NCBI GenBank assembly: GCA_014529385.2
Contig: CM043942.1
Span: forward strand, 54,622,647-54,686,646
DNA: 64,000 nucleotides
Direction of reading: 5' to 3'
Source of the DNA: Adiantum capillus-veneris
Taxonomy: Eukaryota > Streptophyta > Polypodiopsida > Polypodiales > Pteridaceae
Within the stretch, counting starts at the first letter, position 1. Each line of letters opens with the position of its first letter. This document shows, one piece after another, positions 45,953 to 56,240 of this stretch. The notes under the pieces were generated by a model, which worked only from the letters and a program-made list of their open reading frames with translations, did no database searches and was not told the DNA's origin. The translations under genes were made by a program, and so were the position numbers.

Positions 45953-47116
45953 AATTCTTGTCATCCCCGACAAGACCCTATGTCTTTGCTGGCCTTGATG
46001 AGTTCTTGATGTCTTGGTGTTGGTTGAAGTTGTTGTGGCAGCCTCTTCTGCAGTTGGTTGCTTTGCGTGATGTTAAAGCTTCCTTGAAGTTTTACCTGTA
46101 GTGTATCTGAAGCCTGGAACTCTCCCCCTTTGGGTTGTTGTATCTTGAATTGCATGAGGTTGTATCGACTTGTTGGTGCAGCAGGTCGTTGTCATTGTAG
46201 CTCTAGTTTTCTTTTCCTGTGGTTGTTATCTGGAAGTCGTACCTGTAAGTTGACTTGAAGCTTTGTCAAGTTGTTTTCTTTTGCCTCTTCCTTTTGACTT
46301 GTCAGTAGATTTTCAATTAGTAGTGTGGGATAGCGTGGTTCTTCTTGTTTTTGTTGTTATAAAAAATAAAAGAGTAAAAGTAAAATGTAGCGTATATACA
46401 AAATGAAGGTCTTGGATACCTGGATAAGACTAAAGGGAAAAACCCAGTGGGAAAAAATGTCTTTAGTCATAATTAAATGCGAGGCTATATGTACTTAGGT
46501 TTTGATGTTATAGAGTTATGCTGAGTTAAAGTACATTTGGCTATATGGCTACTAGTATGGGCTTGATATACATGGATAAGTGTTAGTAGCTTGAAGTCCG
46601 AGTCATTGTTTGTTGAGCAAAGTGCATGGGTGGAATAAAAAAGAGTGCCTAATGCATATATCCAATGATGGGACATCTATATGCTTGCACAGAGTTATGC
46701 ATGTTAAACAAGATGCGGTGCGAGAGAAGAGTATTGATGGGTTCTTCATGGAGTTAGTGTAGTAAGCAAAACATATAGCATGAGTGCTTCAAAAGCTTTC
46801 ACTACTCACAAGAAGGGTTTTTGCTGTTGAGGTTTCTCCACTCTTCCTCACTGTGTCAAGTGCGTGAGTGTGTTTTTTTTTTTTTGGGGACTACTCTGTC
46901 TTCTCCACCTTATATATTATATGGACTTTGACTCTTATGCTCACCTCTTCCAGCATGAGCGACATGACTTTATGTATGCTCAACTCTCCAGCTTGAGCTT
47001 ATACCTGTTAGCTAGACTCATAGACCATAGAAAAATATTAACTTGAAGCTTGGGTCTGACACTTCGCTCATTTAGTGGCTTAGCTGCCCGACTCTAGACT
47101 CTTATGCCATGTAAGT
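45953..47116 (-). other. Element A 3' non-coding region
   Basis: About 1.16 kb without a supported reading frame. A short Gln-rich frame at 45,961-46,155 (LQKRLPQQLQPTPRHQ) may be a remnant exon. No polymerase-like motif is present in any frame I read. Confidence 0.55.
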
Positions 47117-48283
47117 TTAATGGCGACTTGGACTTACCTGATCGTGGTCTGAAATCCAATTCCATATGATTTTGATGTTAAGGCCTTTCTCGTTAGTTTC
47201 TGTTTGAGATGCCATTTTGTCCAATACATTGGCATATATCTGCTCTTCATTCCTTGGTAGCAAATTGTGGTCGCTTGATGAGACAGGTATTGATGTTGAA
47301 GCAATGGTTGATGAAGTCTTCTTCTTCCAGATAGCGTTCTTCAAAATTGTGACCTCCGCATTTACCGTTGCTTTCTTTTTGTTGTTAAGAGGCTGTAAAG
47401 GAGTTGTGTATCTTTCTTGTTGTTGAGCCTCAATCGCGGATTTTGGAACCCACATTGTTCTTGGGCCTGGTGTGATTTCCTTTGCCACTTGCCTTGTTTC
47501 TTCTTTGACTTGATGGTACCTTTTCTTTAATTTCCAAATATGGCTGTTACTTTTGTAAAAGCCTTGCTCTTGTAGTAATTGACGAGGGATCCATCTATAG
47601 GTTGTAGTACTCTTGGGTGTAGCGGGTGGCTGCTCTTCATTTCTTGATGTTTCTTGCTTTTCCTTGGTGATTCCTTGATAAGCTACTACCTTAGGTAACC
47701 AGATTTGAAAGTTACCCTCATAGAATCCTTGTGCTTTGAGTAACTTGACTGGAATGAATCTTTGGACTTGCTTGGAGGTGATCTTCACTTGACTTTGTTG
47801 GGTAGTCTGGTAGAATTCTGATTTCATTACCCAGACTTGTCGTATGGTTTGTCCAGTGGAAGACCTTCTCTTTTGCTTTTTGTACTTGTCCTTTCTCTTG
47901 GTTGAGTTATGTGATTGACGTTGATGGCTTTGTTGATTCCTAACTGAGTGGTTGTGATGGGATGGATATCGCCAGGCTGTTATCTTGGGCTTGTTGACCC
48001 AAACATCTGAATTTCCTTTCTTGTAGCCTTGTGCAATAATTGACTCGCTTGATGTGATCCATCCTGTTACCTTTTCTTGTTGAGGTTGTTCCTGTGATTG
48101 TATCCAAATTGGATCATTAACTTTAATCTGTGCTTTGGATACTAGCACTTGGTTGACCTGTTTTGACTTCCTTTGGAGACTTTCGGGCGATGGAAAATTC
48201 GGTTGATAGACTTTTTGCTTGGGTTTCCATTGTTTTGTTGATGGTTTGTCTTTTGATGTAGAGGCTTTGTCTTGCACTTGCAT
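47117..48283 (-). CDS. Element A terminal region: W-[IV]-P-K repeat protein, function unknown
   Basis: These 388 codons are open and in frame with the upstream stretch, separated only by a TAG at 48,299. The protein is very rich in Lys, Gln, Ser and Thr. It contains a degenerate internal repeat: W-I or F-I, then a short spacer, then (A/E)QG(Y/F) followed by N and a W-x-x-K. Three copies can be read: GWITSSESIIAQGYKKGNSD (about 48,000-48,065), RFIPVKLLKAQGFYEGNFQ (about 47,695-47,765) and RWIPRQLLQEQGFYKSNSH (about 47,530-47,600). Single VWVMKSE, IWLPK and MWVPKSAIEAQ motifs lie between. Element B has the same type of protein (IWIPKSQIGQ, VWVPKKSIQAQ). I know no family with this pattern. The basic, low-complexity character suggests nucleic-acid binding, which is inference. 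A CAG|GTAAGT splice-donor match (47,132-47,140) sits just before its stop. Confidence 0.55.
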   Translation of the reverse strand: MQVQDKASTSKDKPSTKQWKPKQKVYQPNFPSPESLQRKSKQVNQVLVSKAQIKVNDPIWIQSQEQPQQEKVTGWITSSESIIAQGYKKGNSDVWVNKPKITAWRYPSHHNHSVRNQQSHQRQSHNSTKRKDKYKKQKRRSSTGQTIRQVWVMKSEFYQTTQQSQVKITSKQVQRFIPVKLLKAQGFYEGNFQIWLPKVVAYQGITKEKQETSRNEEQPPATPKSTTTYRWIPRQLLQEQGFYKSNSHIWKLKKRYHQVKEETRQVAKEITPGPRTMWVPKSAIEAQQQERYTTPLQPLNNKKKATVNAEVTILKNAIWKKKTSSTIASTSIPVSSSDHNLLPRNEEQIYANVLDKMASQTETNEKGLNIKIIWNWISDHDQVSPSRH

Positions 48284-48298
48284 TCGCTGGGATAGAGA

Positions 48299-49627
48299 CT
48301 ATGGGCTTACTTTAGCTTTGCCTTTTTTAATAGCCAAGAATCTTTGAACTGTTGTAGGCTTAACCTCTGTTGCCACTTGATAGCTTGTCGTGATGACCAT
48401 TGTTGAAGATTCAGGCTCGTCTTCACAGACTTGTGCCCATGACTTGGACAAAATCAAGTGTGTTCCCATTTGTTGAGAATCTACTACCAAGAATTTTGCT
48501 TGGACATTCTGTGAGTGTAGTTGGAGAGTAGATTCAGCAATCCCCATACTTATAACATCTACTTCAGGTGAGAGATTTACCTTTATCTGAATATCATAAA
48601 GCTGTGGCTTACCTAGAAGTAGCCACATGCCATATGACATAACATTAGGCGTGGAATTTGTATCAATTTCTACCATAAAATTCATCTTGACTCCGTCTTG
48701 TGCACTTAGCAAAAACTTGATCTTCTTTGGTACTAGATTGCCTGTGTTCTCTTGAGTGACTTGAGCAATCTTTGGCCTAGACTCCTTGTCGTCTTCTTCT
48801 CCATTTTTCACACTTCTGACTTTATCTGTGTGTTCTAGCTCCTGCTTGACCACCATTTCCTCTGATATGTCTTTTGGAGAGACAAAATCAGCATTTGGTT
48901 CCTGTAGAGTCATAGGCTCTTCTTCCTCGACTTCAACTGTTGAAATGTCACCAATAGCGTCTGAACTTTCTATCACTTGCTGCACCTCTTCTTTGATTGA
49001 TTCCAAGTCTTCATATTGCTCGTTTGTAGGCGCTGGACCTGAAGCATCTTCTTTGGATCTTAGCCCTTCTTCCTGCAACTTTGCTTTGTTGACTTGCGGC
49101 TCCTCCTTTGTACTATGCATTCGAGTTGGACAGTTTGTAATCAAGTGTGTTATCGCACACTGATCGCAAAGAGCACCTATTTCTATATGACCAGTATTCA
49201 GGCTAGGTATCTGGTTTTGTGTTATCCCCATAGTTGATAACCCTGTTTCGAACTCATACTCAGATTCGTCATCTATCTCACCCATAACCCTTAGCATGTA
49301 GTAGGGGACTATGTCATTCCCATTCTCATCGCAAAATTTTGTTGGCGTGGTCTCATTAACACAGACATCCAAAGTAGCCAATATCTGAGTCCACTCTAGC
49401 GGTTCTAATGCCTCTTCCGGAAAAGGTTCTCTTATGTAAGCATCATCTTCTAAGACCCTCTCTAAGGAATTCTCATTTCTCCCAAAGTCACTACACTCCG
49501 ATGCTCCGCACATCCAGATTTCTTTCTTTTTGCCCATCCACAGATGGTCTGTTGATCCACTTTGTGTTGCAGAATCAAAATCTTCCACGGGCGTTCTAGT
49601 TACATCTTGGTAACTATGATTTCTCAT
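48299..49627 (-). CDS. Element A middle region: zinc knuckle and second retropepsin-like domain
   Basis: 442 open codons. The N-terminal third (DVTRTP, WMCGASECSDFG, PFPEEALEPLEWTQILATLD, FCDENGNDIVPYY) is conserved in element B at 55,186-55,560. A zinc-knuckle-like CDQCAITHLITNC lies near 49,140. A strongly acidic Glu-rich linker follows (49,080-48,800). The C-terminal part reads NFMVEIDTNSTPNVMSYG and then GTHLILSKSW, which follows the retropepsin plan (hydrophobic-D-T-[GN]-S.., later I-L-G-x-P-W), but with Asn for the active-site Gly. It therefore looks like a second, probably inactive protease fold after the true one at 49,630-50,000. Element B lacks this part. Role unknown. Confidence 0.55.
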   Translation of the reverse strand: MRNHSYQDVTRTPVEDFDSATQSGSTDHLWMGKKKEIWMCGASECSDFGRNENSLERVLEDDAYIREPFPEEALEPLEWTQILATLDVCVNETTPTKFCDENGNDIVPYYMLRVMGEIDDESEYEFETGLSTMGITQNQIPSLNTGHIEIGALCDQCAITHLITNCPTRMHSTKEEPQVNKAKLQEEGLRSKEDASGPAPTNEQYEDLESIKEEVQQVIESSDAIGDISTVEVEEEEPMTLQEPNADFVSPKDISEEMVVKQELEHTDKVRSVKNGEEDDKESRPKIAQVTQENTGNLVPKKIKFLLSAQDGVKMNFMVEIDTNSTPNVMSYGMWLLLGKPQLYDIQIKVNLSPEVDVISMGIAESTLQLHSQNVQAKFLVVDSQQMGTHLILSKSWAQVCEDEPESSTMVITTSYQVATEVKPTTVQRFLAIKKGKAKVSP

Positions 49628-49629
49628 AT

Positions 49630-50399
49630 TTACATGTGTTGTGTCTCAGCATGTCTCAAGTATAGATAATCATAACCCCAATCTTGTACCATCTTGAGTT
49701 GCCTCATGAATGGTCTTCCAAGGATGATTTCATAGTTATTTTTCTTGCCAAAGTCAACTATGGAAAAAGTATGCGCATACTCTATACCACAAGAAGACAC
49801 CACTATAGCTTCTAGCAATCCCATGGGTCTTTCCACATGCCCATCAGCTAACTGTAATTTTATTCTGGTTGTTCTAAAGGCGAGCCTATCCCATTTCTCC
49901 CATATTCGTTTTGTTGCTATGGAAATTCATGCTCCACTGTCAAGTATAGCTTTCGTTTCAATCCCATTGTACTCGATAGGCAAAGTGGCATTACCATCTT
50001 CTCCTTCAAAGTACTCTCCTACTTTGTTCAGAGGTACCGGTCTTACATTTGATCTAGGCTTCTCGATCTCATCTAGCTCTTTTTCCAGGAACCTTAACGG
50101 GCTTTTGATCCCAATTTTTTCCAAGCATTTTCCTATATCCGTCCACATACTTGGCCTGATTTTTAAAAGTTCTGCCAACGTAATTTTGTGCACTTCATTG
50201 GCGTGGATAGCAAGTCAGTCAAAATTTTTGTGTCCAATTCTTTTGTCCCTCCTAGCCTCTGTGATGGAACTCTCACAATCTCAGACTTTGCCTCAAAATC
50301 TCCCATGTACTGTGGAAAAGTTCTTAACGATGCAGGTCTACTGTCTTTGGAGGCTATCAATCCTATGTCACCATGATATGACCTCGCATTAACACTCAT
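49630..50399 (-). pseudogene. Element A aspartic protease (retropepsin)
   Basis: Pieces in two frames: 50,399-50,163 (upstream linker), 50,193-49,927 ending ETKAILDSGA, then an in-frame TGA and 49,924-49,630 with LQLADGHVERPMGLLE, CGIEYAHTFSIVDFG and YEIILGRPFMRQLKMVQDWG. DSGA is the active-site loop and IILGRPF the second conserved element. The sequence is like that of proteases in plant Ty3/Gypsy elements of the Tat/Athila side. A normal element would continue into RT; here the next region is the extra ORF. It would cleave the element's own polyprotein. Confidence 0.75.
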
Positions 50400-50468
50400 T
50401 TGTGGTCTATCTAATGTGATTTCAGGAAATGGTGTTGGTCCAGCATCCTCTTCTCTTTTTTGGGCATC

Positions 50469-52887
50469 TCAAACAGCCTTCCATAACTCCTCTGGCCACT
50501 GCTCCTCAACTATAGGAACATAGGGTGGGAAATCCCTCATTGACTCATCTGTTGTATTTTGGACAACCCTCGAGTCTTGCGACCTTGGCAGTGGTTCTTC
50601 CCTATGATCCACCTCTTCTCTAGGAAATTCGTCTACTTTAATGCTCTCATCTTTGTGCACTGGGGTGACTATCCTATCCTTCAATTCTGGTGGAGGTGGT
50701 TCTAGCAATGCTTGAGCAGTTTCAATGAGCTGCTTACACATTTCTAGCCTCTGCTTCTCTAGTTCAGGATAAGGATAAGTCATCCATCTTTGTTCTAAGG
50801 TCTGTCTATTTGCCAATCTAGCCTCATAAGCCTGTAAAATCACGTCTAAAGGCTCATTCACTTTGTCCACTAGGACAGATCCTCCTGAACTAGCACTCTT
50901 GGGTGCTTTAGCTGGTTTAAGGGTTTCAGCTTCCCTTTGCTGTGTCTGTTGCTCTTGAGTTGTTTCCAACTCAGTTGTAACAACCTTTTCTTCTCCTGTT
51001 TCCCTTTCTAGTCTCGCTTTCATTCTAGTCCTTCTTGCTCGTCTAGAGTTTCTATGGCTTTTGGAACTCTTACTAGTCTCTCCATCTGTAGACTTCTGCT
51101 CTTGTACTTTTGCTTGAGCTCTTGTGACAACGTTTAGTGGAGCAACTTGCTTACTTTCATCTTCTTGTTGTTTAAGCACCTGTTCTTTTGCAATTGTTTC
51201 TTGCTCTGTTGTTGTTGTCGTCTCTCCTTTTGTTGCGGCTTGTTCTTTCTCTGATTTGCTGGTAGAAAGAAAGGTAACATGTGGTTGCATTTTACCTTTC
51301 TTTCTTGGATTCTTAGGACAATCCAAAATCATATGTGTGATTGCACACTCATTACAATATACATTTATCATGATATCATGGTGTGGACAATCCTTAATCA
51401 AGTGATCACTACTACCACATCTGTCACATGGACGTATTGGTTGTTGTGGCAATACTTGATATTGACCTTGAAGTGGCCCCTGATCTACCACATTTCTTTC
51501 TATTTGAAGCTCATGACTCACATATGCATTTCTAGCAGCTATGGGTCTTTCACTTAAGAATACTTGTTCCGCTACAGGATGATATCTTGGTGGTTGAGAC
51601 ATAACATGCTCAAAATCTGGTGGAGTCTTAGGTCTATAGTCAGGACAATGTTGCGTCGGATGGTCCCCTCCACATGTCATGCACCTTCGTTGTTGAGGAA
51701 TTCTATAGGCTGGTACTCTGTCAGAGTGGTTGATGCGTGCACATTCTCTATGATTTTCTCCTCAACATTTACTTGGTTTTGTCCTAGATTCCCTCTTTGA
51801 TACTCAAGATCAGCGATTTTCTTTTTCTCACTCGCATCATTCATCTTCTTCTGACCATCTGCATAGAATTCAAAATTGTCAACTAGGTCAACAGCCGCTT
51901 TGGTCACCTCCTCCAAGGTTTGGTATCTTTTCATGTATAGGTCCTTTCGGAGGTTCTCATTCCTAAGCCCTCTAATGAAGCATAGGATCTGACGTTCTGG
52001 CGTGGGTAACTCTTGGGTAGGACATATAGCAACATATTGCTTGAAACGCAGTATTGCATGTCGCATTGTTTCCGTTTCGCCTTGTTTAAATTCCTAAATC
52101 TTAGGAAGGGTGTTATGTTTTGTGCCTCTCTTGGTGAATTCTTGAACAAATTCATCCAACATTTTCTCAATGGTTGTGAACTCTCTCCGGTTCAATAGTT
52201 CAAACCATGCTTGGGCATTGTCCTCCAATGTAAGTCCAAAACCCTCATACTGCGTGTGGAAGTCCTCTACTCGTTCTACTCGTAGGACTTGCTTGAAAGC
52301 CGATACATGGGTGTATGGGTCTCCTATGCCATTGTACTTTCTATTTACCCATTTTCTTAGTTGAGATGGTCTTATACTTTGGGGTGCAAAGTATGGAATC
52401 ATACTCCTCTCTGGTATCGTTTCATCTCTCGTTATCGCTCTAGGGGAAATCCAGGTGGTGGTCCCCTCTTTGGAATTCTCTTAGAGGTTCTTGTGTTTGG
52501 TGGATTTATCTGAGGTCCTTCATTGACCAAATATCCACTCATATCTAATTTGGTTCGCGGATTTGTGCTTTCTACAGCTCTATATTCTCGTCCATACTTG
52601 TCAACAAATAAAGATGTCCATTGTCGGTCGACCTCGTATGTATAGACATATAAGAGCTTGTACTCTGTCAGCTCATCTGGGTAAGTCTCTAAGCAACTGT
52701 AAAGGTTGAATTGATCTCCATTAACATACCTATATAGTCCTTCACTCTCATGGTTATACGTCCAAACTCTCTCCACAAAATTGGTCTTTATGTACTATAG
52801 GTTTGGAAGATCTATTCTGGGCGGGTGCTCATCTATCCCTGCAATCCATGTGCTTGTATAAGCTGAGTCTGAGTCTGATGTAGACAT
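50469..52887 (-). pseudogene. Element A Gag with zinc knuckles
   Basis: The start MSTSDSDSAYTS at 52,887 is matched by MSTLDSNAAYTS in element B, which supports it. Then: a TAG near 52,795, NHESEGLYRYV, frameshift near 52,445, Gag core (RPSQLRKWVNRKYNG, FGLTLEDNAQAWFELLNR), TAG near 52,097, FKQYVAICPTQELPTPER, a frameshift before 51,680, then three knuckles: CMTCGGDHPTQHC, CDRCGSSDHLIKDC and CNECAITHMILDC. The last part (to 50,469) is a Gln/Glu/Lys-rich linker with an RRARRTRMKARLERE basic patch. The Gag core is that of the retrotransposon gag family (PF03732-like), which builds the particle; knuckles bind RNA. Stops and frameshifts make this copy inactive. Confidence 0.75.
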
Positions 52888-53807
52888 GAACTCTAGGTTT
52901 AATAGATCTAGCTTGTTGTAGTAATACCTCTCTCAGTGTGTTCAAGTGTTTTGGTCAAGGAAAATCCAAAACTATGTCCAAAACCGTGAGCGTTTTCTCA
53001 CAATTCTCTCAAATTGTCGGTTTTAGACACCCCCTGACTTTCGGATGCATTTTGAGGTCATTTTACTCTGAGATCTGTAGTGCTGCTCTCAAGCTACGTT
53101 TTGATAAAAAAAGTTTTGGAATCGGAGTCCGTATGTGAAAGTTATGACCAAAACAGTGAGATGTAATTTGGAAAGTTGCTCTATCTGATGTTTTTGCAAG
53201 TGGTCAGTTTGAGCCCAAAATTGGTGTGTGCACTCCTTAGGCAATGATAAACCCAGTGGTATACTTGGTTTCAAAAAATTTCTCAAAATTTTTTCCTCAG
53301 TTGTCTATTGCGATAGACTCACCAAGTACCCCTTGCAGATGTCCAAATGCACTCAAACTTTGTTTACAGGGTATAATGGGCCTTTTGAACCCAAATATGA
53401 AGTCAGATTTGAATTTTGATTTTTCTAGTGAATTTTTGAGCCTATCGCGATAGACTCACCAGAATGTTACTGGGATACAGTTTTTCAACTGTTTTCACAG
53501 ATTTGAGTTCCCCCTTCTCTTGAGATACTACTCACCAAGTTTCAACCAATTTGGAATACTTTCCTTTGTAACTTGCATCAAACAACAGTCTCTTTTCTGA
53601 TCTTATGAAGTAATCCTCTTAGATGCACTTACAATACTCCAAATTTACTCAAATTTTAACCATAGGCTCACAACAACATGTAGAACAAGGCCCTAAGGTC
53701 AATTTTCAAAAATTTCAATTTTTGTGAAAAAAACCTTGTCTATCGCGATAGACTCAGCAAATTCCTTCAGTTTTGAAAATTTTCCAGATTTCTCTTCACC
53801 ACTGGTT
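52888..53807 (-). promoter_or_regulatory. Element A leader with repeated 16-bp palindrome
   Basis: This non-coding leader holds three copies of a palindrome with half-site GTCTATCG: 53,303-53,318 (one mismatch), 53,442-53,453 (inner 12 bp perfect) and 53,738-53,753 (perfect 16 bp), each followed by TCA. Spacing is about 138 and 297 bases. The leader shares AAAACTATGTCCAAAACC and GTTATG(A/G)CCAAAACAGTGA words with the element B leader, so the two are homologous although their palindromes differ in sequence. It runs into the assembly gap. Confidence 0.65.
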
Positions 53808-54007
53808 NNNNNNNNNNNNNNNNNNNNNNNNNNNNNNNNNNNNNNNNNNNNNNNNNNNNNNNNNNNNNNNNNNNNNNNNNNNNNNNNNNNNNNNNNNNNN
53901 NNNNNNNNNNNNNNNNNNNNNNNNNNNNNNNNNNNNNNNNNNNNNNNNNNNNNNNNNNNNNNNNNNNNNNNNNNNNNNNNNNNNNNNNNNNNNNNNNNNN
54001 NNNNNNN
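53808..54007. other. Assembly gap of exactly 200 N
   Basis: Its fixed length suggests a placeholder, so the true size is unknown. It lies between the leader of element A and the 3' non-coding end of element B, exactly where A's 5' LTR and B's 3' LTR should be. Confidence 0.98.
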
Positions 54008-54101
54008 TACACAGTCAATGCATGGAAAAGATTTATGTTGTTGCAAGATGTGGGTATTAAGCAATTTGGCTTATTGTGGCATTTGTTGGCGAGGCTTATA
54101 T

Positions 54102-55053
54102 TCATATGAAATGTAATGGTCTTGAAGCTCCTGTATTGTTGCTTTGATTGAAGTGACTTGACCTTCTTCTAACTGTACTGTAATCGTAGGAAGAATTGTA
54201 AGAATTCAAGCGGCGATGCACTGACATCAGTTTTGTTGTTCTTCTTGGGACCCATTTCTTTGCGATTATTGGTGGTTTTGTTGCTGACGCTCGTTTGGGA
54301 ACCCATACTTGCCCGTGCTTCGTTGTGTTTGAAGAGACTTCTTTGGGATCCACCTTTTTGTTGTGTGAGTCAACAGTGGTCTTTGCTTCAGCCCTTGTAC
54401 GCTTGTTTGGTGATGGGATTTAGCTTTGAAAGTTGATACTGTGGTTGTTTTGGAATCCAATGAATTCCTGACTTTTTTTGTGCTTGAATCGACTTCTTTG
54501 GAACCCAAACCTGAGTTGTGAAAGCTTGCGACTTTGTGATATTCTTACCCGTTCGTGCACGCTTTCCTTGCTTTTGTTTTGGTGTTGGATCTTGTGATTT
54601 GTCATTAGAGATCTTTGTCTTCTTGATCCATATCTGTTTTTGGCCAATCTGGCTTTTTGGTATCCAGATTTGTCGAGCTTTTCGGCTTTGACTTGTTGTC
54701 CTGTTCTTTTGACCTGTCATGGTTGTTGCTGAAGGGGTTGGTGATAGTGATGGCCTGAGTTGATGATAGGGGATGTCGTAAGATTCATCACTATCGCTAC
54801 TATCCTCAACAAGGTTGACTTCTTGTACTTTCCCTTGATTTTTTGGCTGGTATTGGAAAGTTACTGTTTTTGCTCGTGGGTGGTGTAGTTTCTTGGAGAA
54901 CTTTTCTAGCCCATTGATTAGAGCATTGTTAGCTCGTTGCTCTGGTCGTATTCCTCCTAGCTGAGTCTTTGCATCCTTATTAGGAGCCATGTATGAGGAT
55001 GATTGTGGTGGCTGTGTCTTCACGGAGGACTTTGGAATCCACTTTTGATGCAC
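54102..55053 (-). pseudogene. Element B W-P-K repeat region
   Basis: Frames 55,053-54,388 and 54,353-54,102 carry repeated basic W-P-K motifs: QKWIPKSSVKTQ, QIWIPKSQIGQK, QVWVPKKSIQAQ, IHWIPKQPQYQ, QVWVPKRASATK and KKWVPRRTTK. The region is rich in Lys, Gln, Ser and Thr like its counterpart in element A, with an acidic patch (VEDSSDSDESYD). A frameshift near 54,370 separates the two frames. Function unknown. Confidence 0.6.
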
Positions 55054-55185
55054 TTTATTCGTGTAGCGATGACATTGATTCCCGGGTCGTTGATCTTCTT
55101 GAAGCTCGAAGTGTTCTACAGAGTCATAGAACTCGTCGTCTTCTTCATCTTTTGATTCTCCACATTTCTTTGTGTGCTCTTTATT

Positions 55186-55980
55186 TCAAGAGCTTGTTGA
55201 TGTCCGTTTCTCTTTGTTTTCCTGGATTACACTCACTGCAAAATAAGGAACGACATCATAGCCATTTTCATCACAAAAATTTGTTGTGGGAGAATCCTCA
55301 ACGGCGCACACGTCCAGAGTAGCCAAGATGTGTTCCCATCCCAAAGGCTCTAACACTTCTTTAGGAAATGGTTCTGGGATATAGTCCATATCCTCTATAA
55401 CACGCTCTAGGATACATTCCTCACGTTTCCAACTCCCCACATTGTGAAGCTCCACACATCCACAGTTCTTTAGGCTTACCTAACCAAGCTGGAAGTTCTG
55501 ATCCTGCTACTGTGGCGAAATCAAACTCCTCAAACGGTGTTCTCGTCACATCCCTATAGCTATGGTCCCTCAAGTTTATCTTTGTTATGGTTCCCATATG
55601 TCTCAGGTATATATGGTCATAACCCAATCTTGGACCATTTTCAATTGTCGCATGAATGGTCTTCCCAGAATGATTTCATAGTTGTTCTTCTTGCCAAAGT
55701 CAACAACAGCAAAAGTGTGTTCATATTCAATTCCACAAGAAGTAACAATTTACTTTTTCTAGCAGTCCTATGGGCTTTTCCTTGTGTCCGTCTGCAAGCT
55801 GCAGGGTCATTCGTGTGATTCAGGCAGGTTTTCCCCATTTTTTTTTCCAAACCTCTTTGGTTGCAATGGCCACACCAGCTCCACTTTCAAGGATTGCCAT
55901 GGTTTGTACACCATTTAATTCCACAGGAAGGGTGGTGTTTCCATCTTCTCCCTCGTATACTCGCCTACCTCTTTAATGGC
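55186..55980 (-). pseudogene. Element B protease and conserved middle region, frameshifted
   Basis: Scattered over frames: the retropepsin active-site loop (ESGAGVAIATKE) near 55,880, IEYEHTFAVVDFG near 55,720, YEIILGRPF near 55,665, then YDHIYLRHMG and DHSYRDVTRTPFEEFDF near 55,560-55,620, and EPFPKEVLEPLGWEHILATL with FCDENGYDVVPYF near 55,250-55,380. Order matches element A. After that B goes almost directly to the W-P-K region, so it lacks A's acidic linker and second retropepsin-like domain. Several single-base indels are present. Confidence 0.65.
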
Positions 55981-56240
55981 ACTAGCCTAGTATTTAGTTG
56001 AGGCATTTCAAGCTCTTTGATGCCTTCCTCAATTTGAGTCATTGGGGTTTTTTACACCAAATTTTCTCTACACATTTACCCACATTAGCCCACATGTTTG
56101 GTCTTATTCTGAGAAAACTCGGCTAACACTATTGTACAGGTGACTGGGGTAGATAGAATATCTACTAGCCCCTTGAATCGATGGCCTTGTTGGGAGACAG
56201 TCTCTGTGATGGGACTGCAACCACATCTAACTTGGTCTCG

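Larger units (their letters stand above)
44880..53807 (-). mobile_element. Element A: LTR retroelement with gag-protease but no polymerase
   Basis: On the minus strand the visible order is a long leader (53,807-52,888, cut by the gap), a gag-protease-extra coding region that was once nearly one frame (52,887-47,117), a ~1.2-kb 3' non-coding part, a polypurine tract and a 1,057-bp 3' LTR. Nowhere between protease and LTR do I find RT (F/YxDD), RNase H or integrase (HHCC, DDE) motifs. That makes it a protein-coding non-autonomous element, comparable to TR-GAG elements but larger and with a protease. The 5' LTR is presumably inside or beyond the N gap. Frameshifts and stops show this copy is decayed. 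Confidence 0.7.

Noticed and set aside
53699-54116. Open frames running through the N gap
   Set aside because: They consist mostly of unknown residues and are artefacts of the gap.
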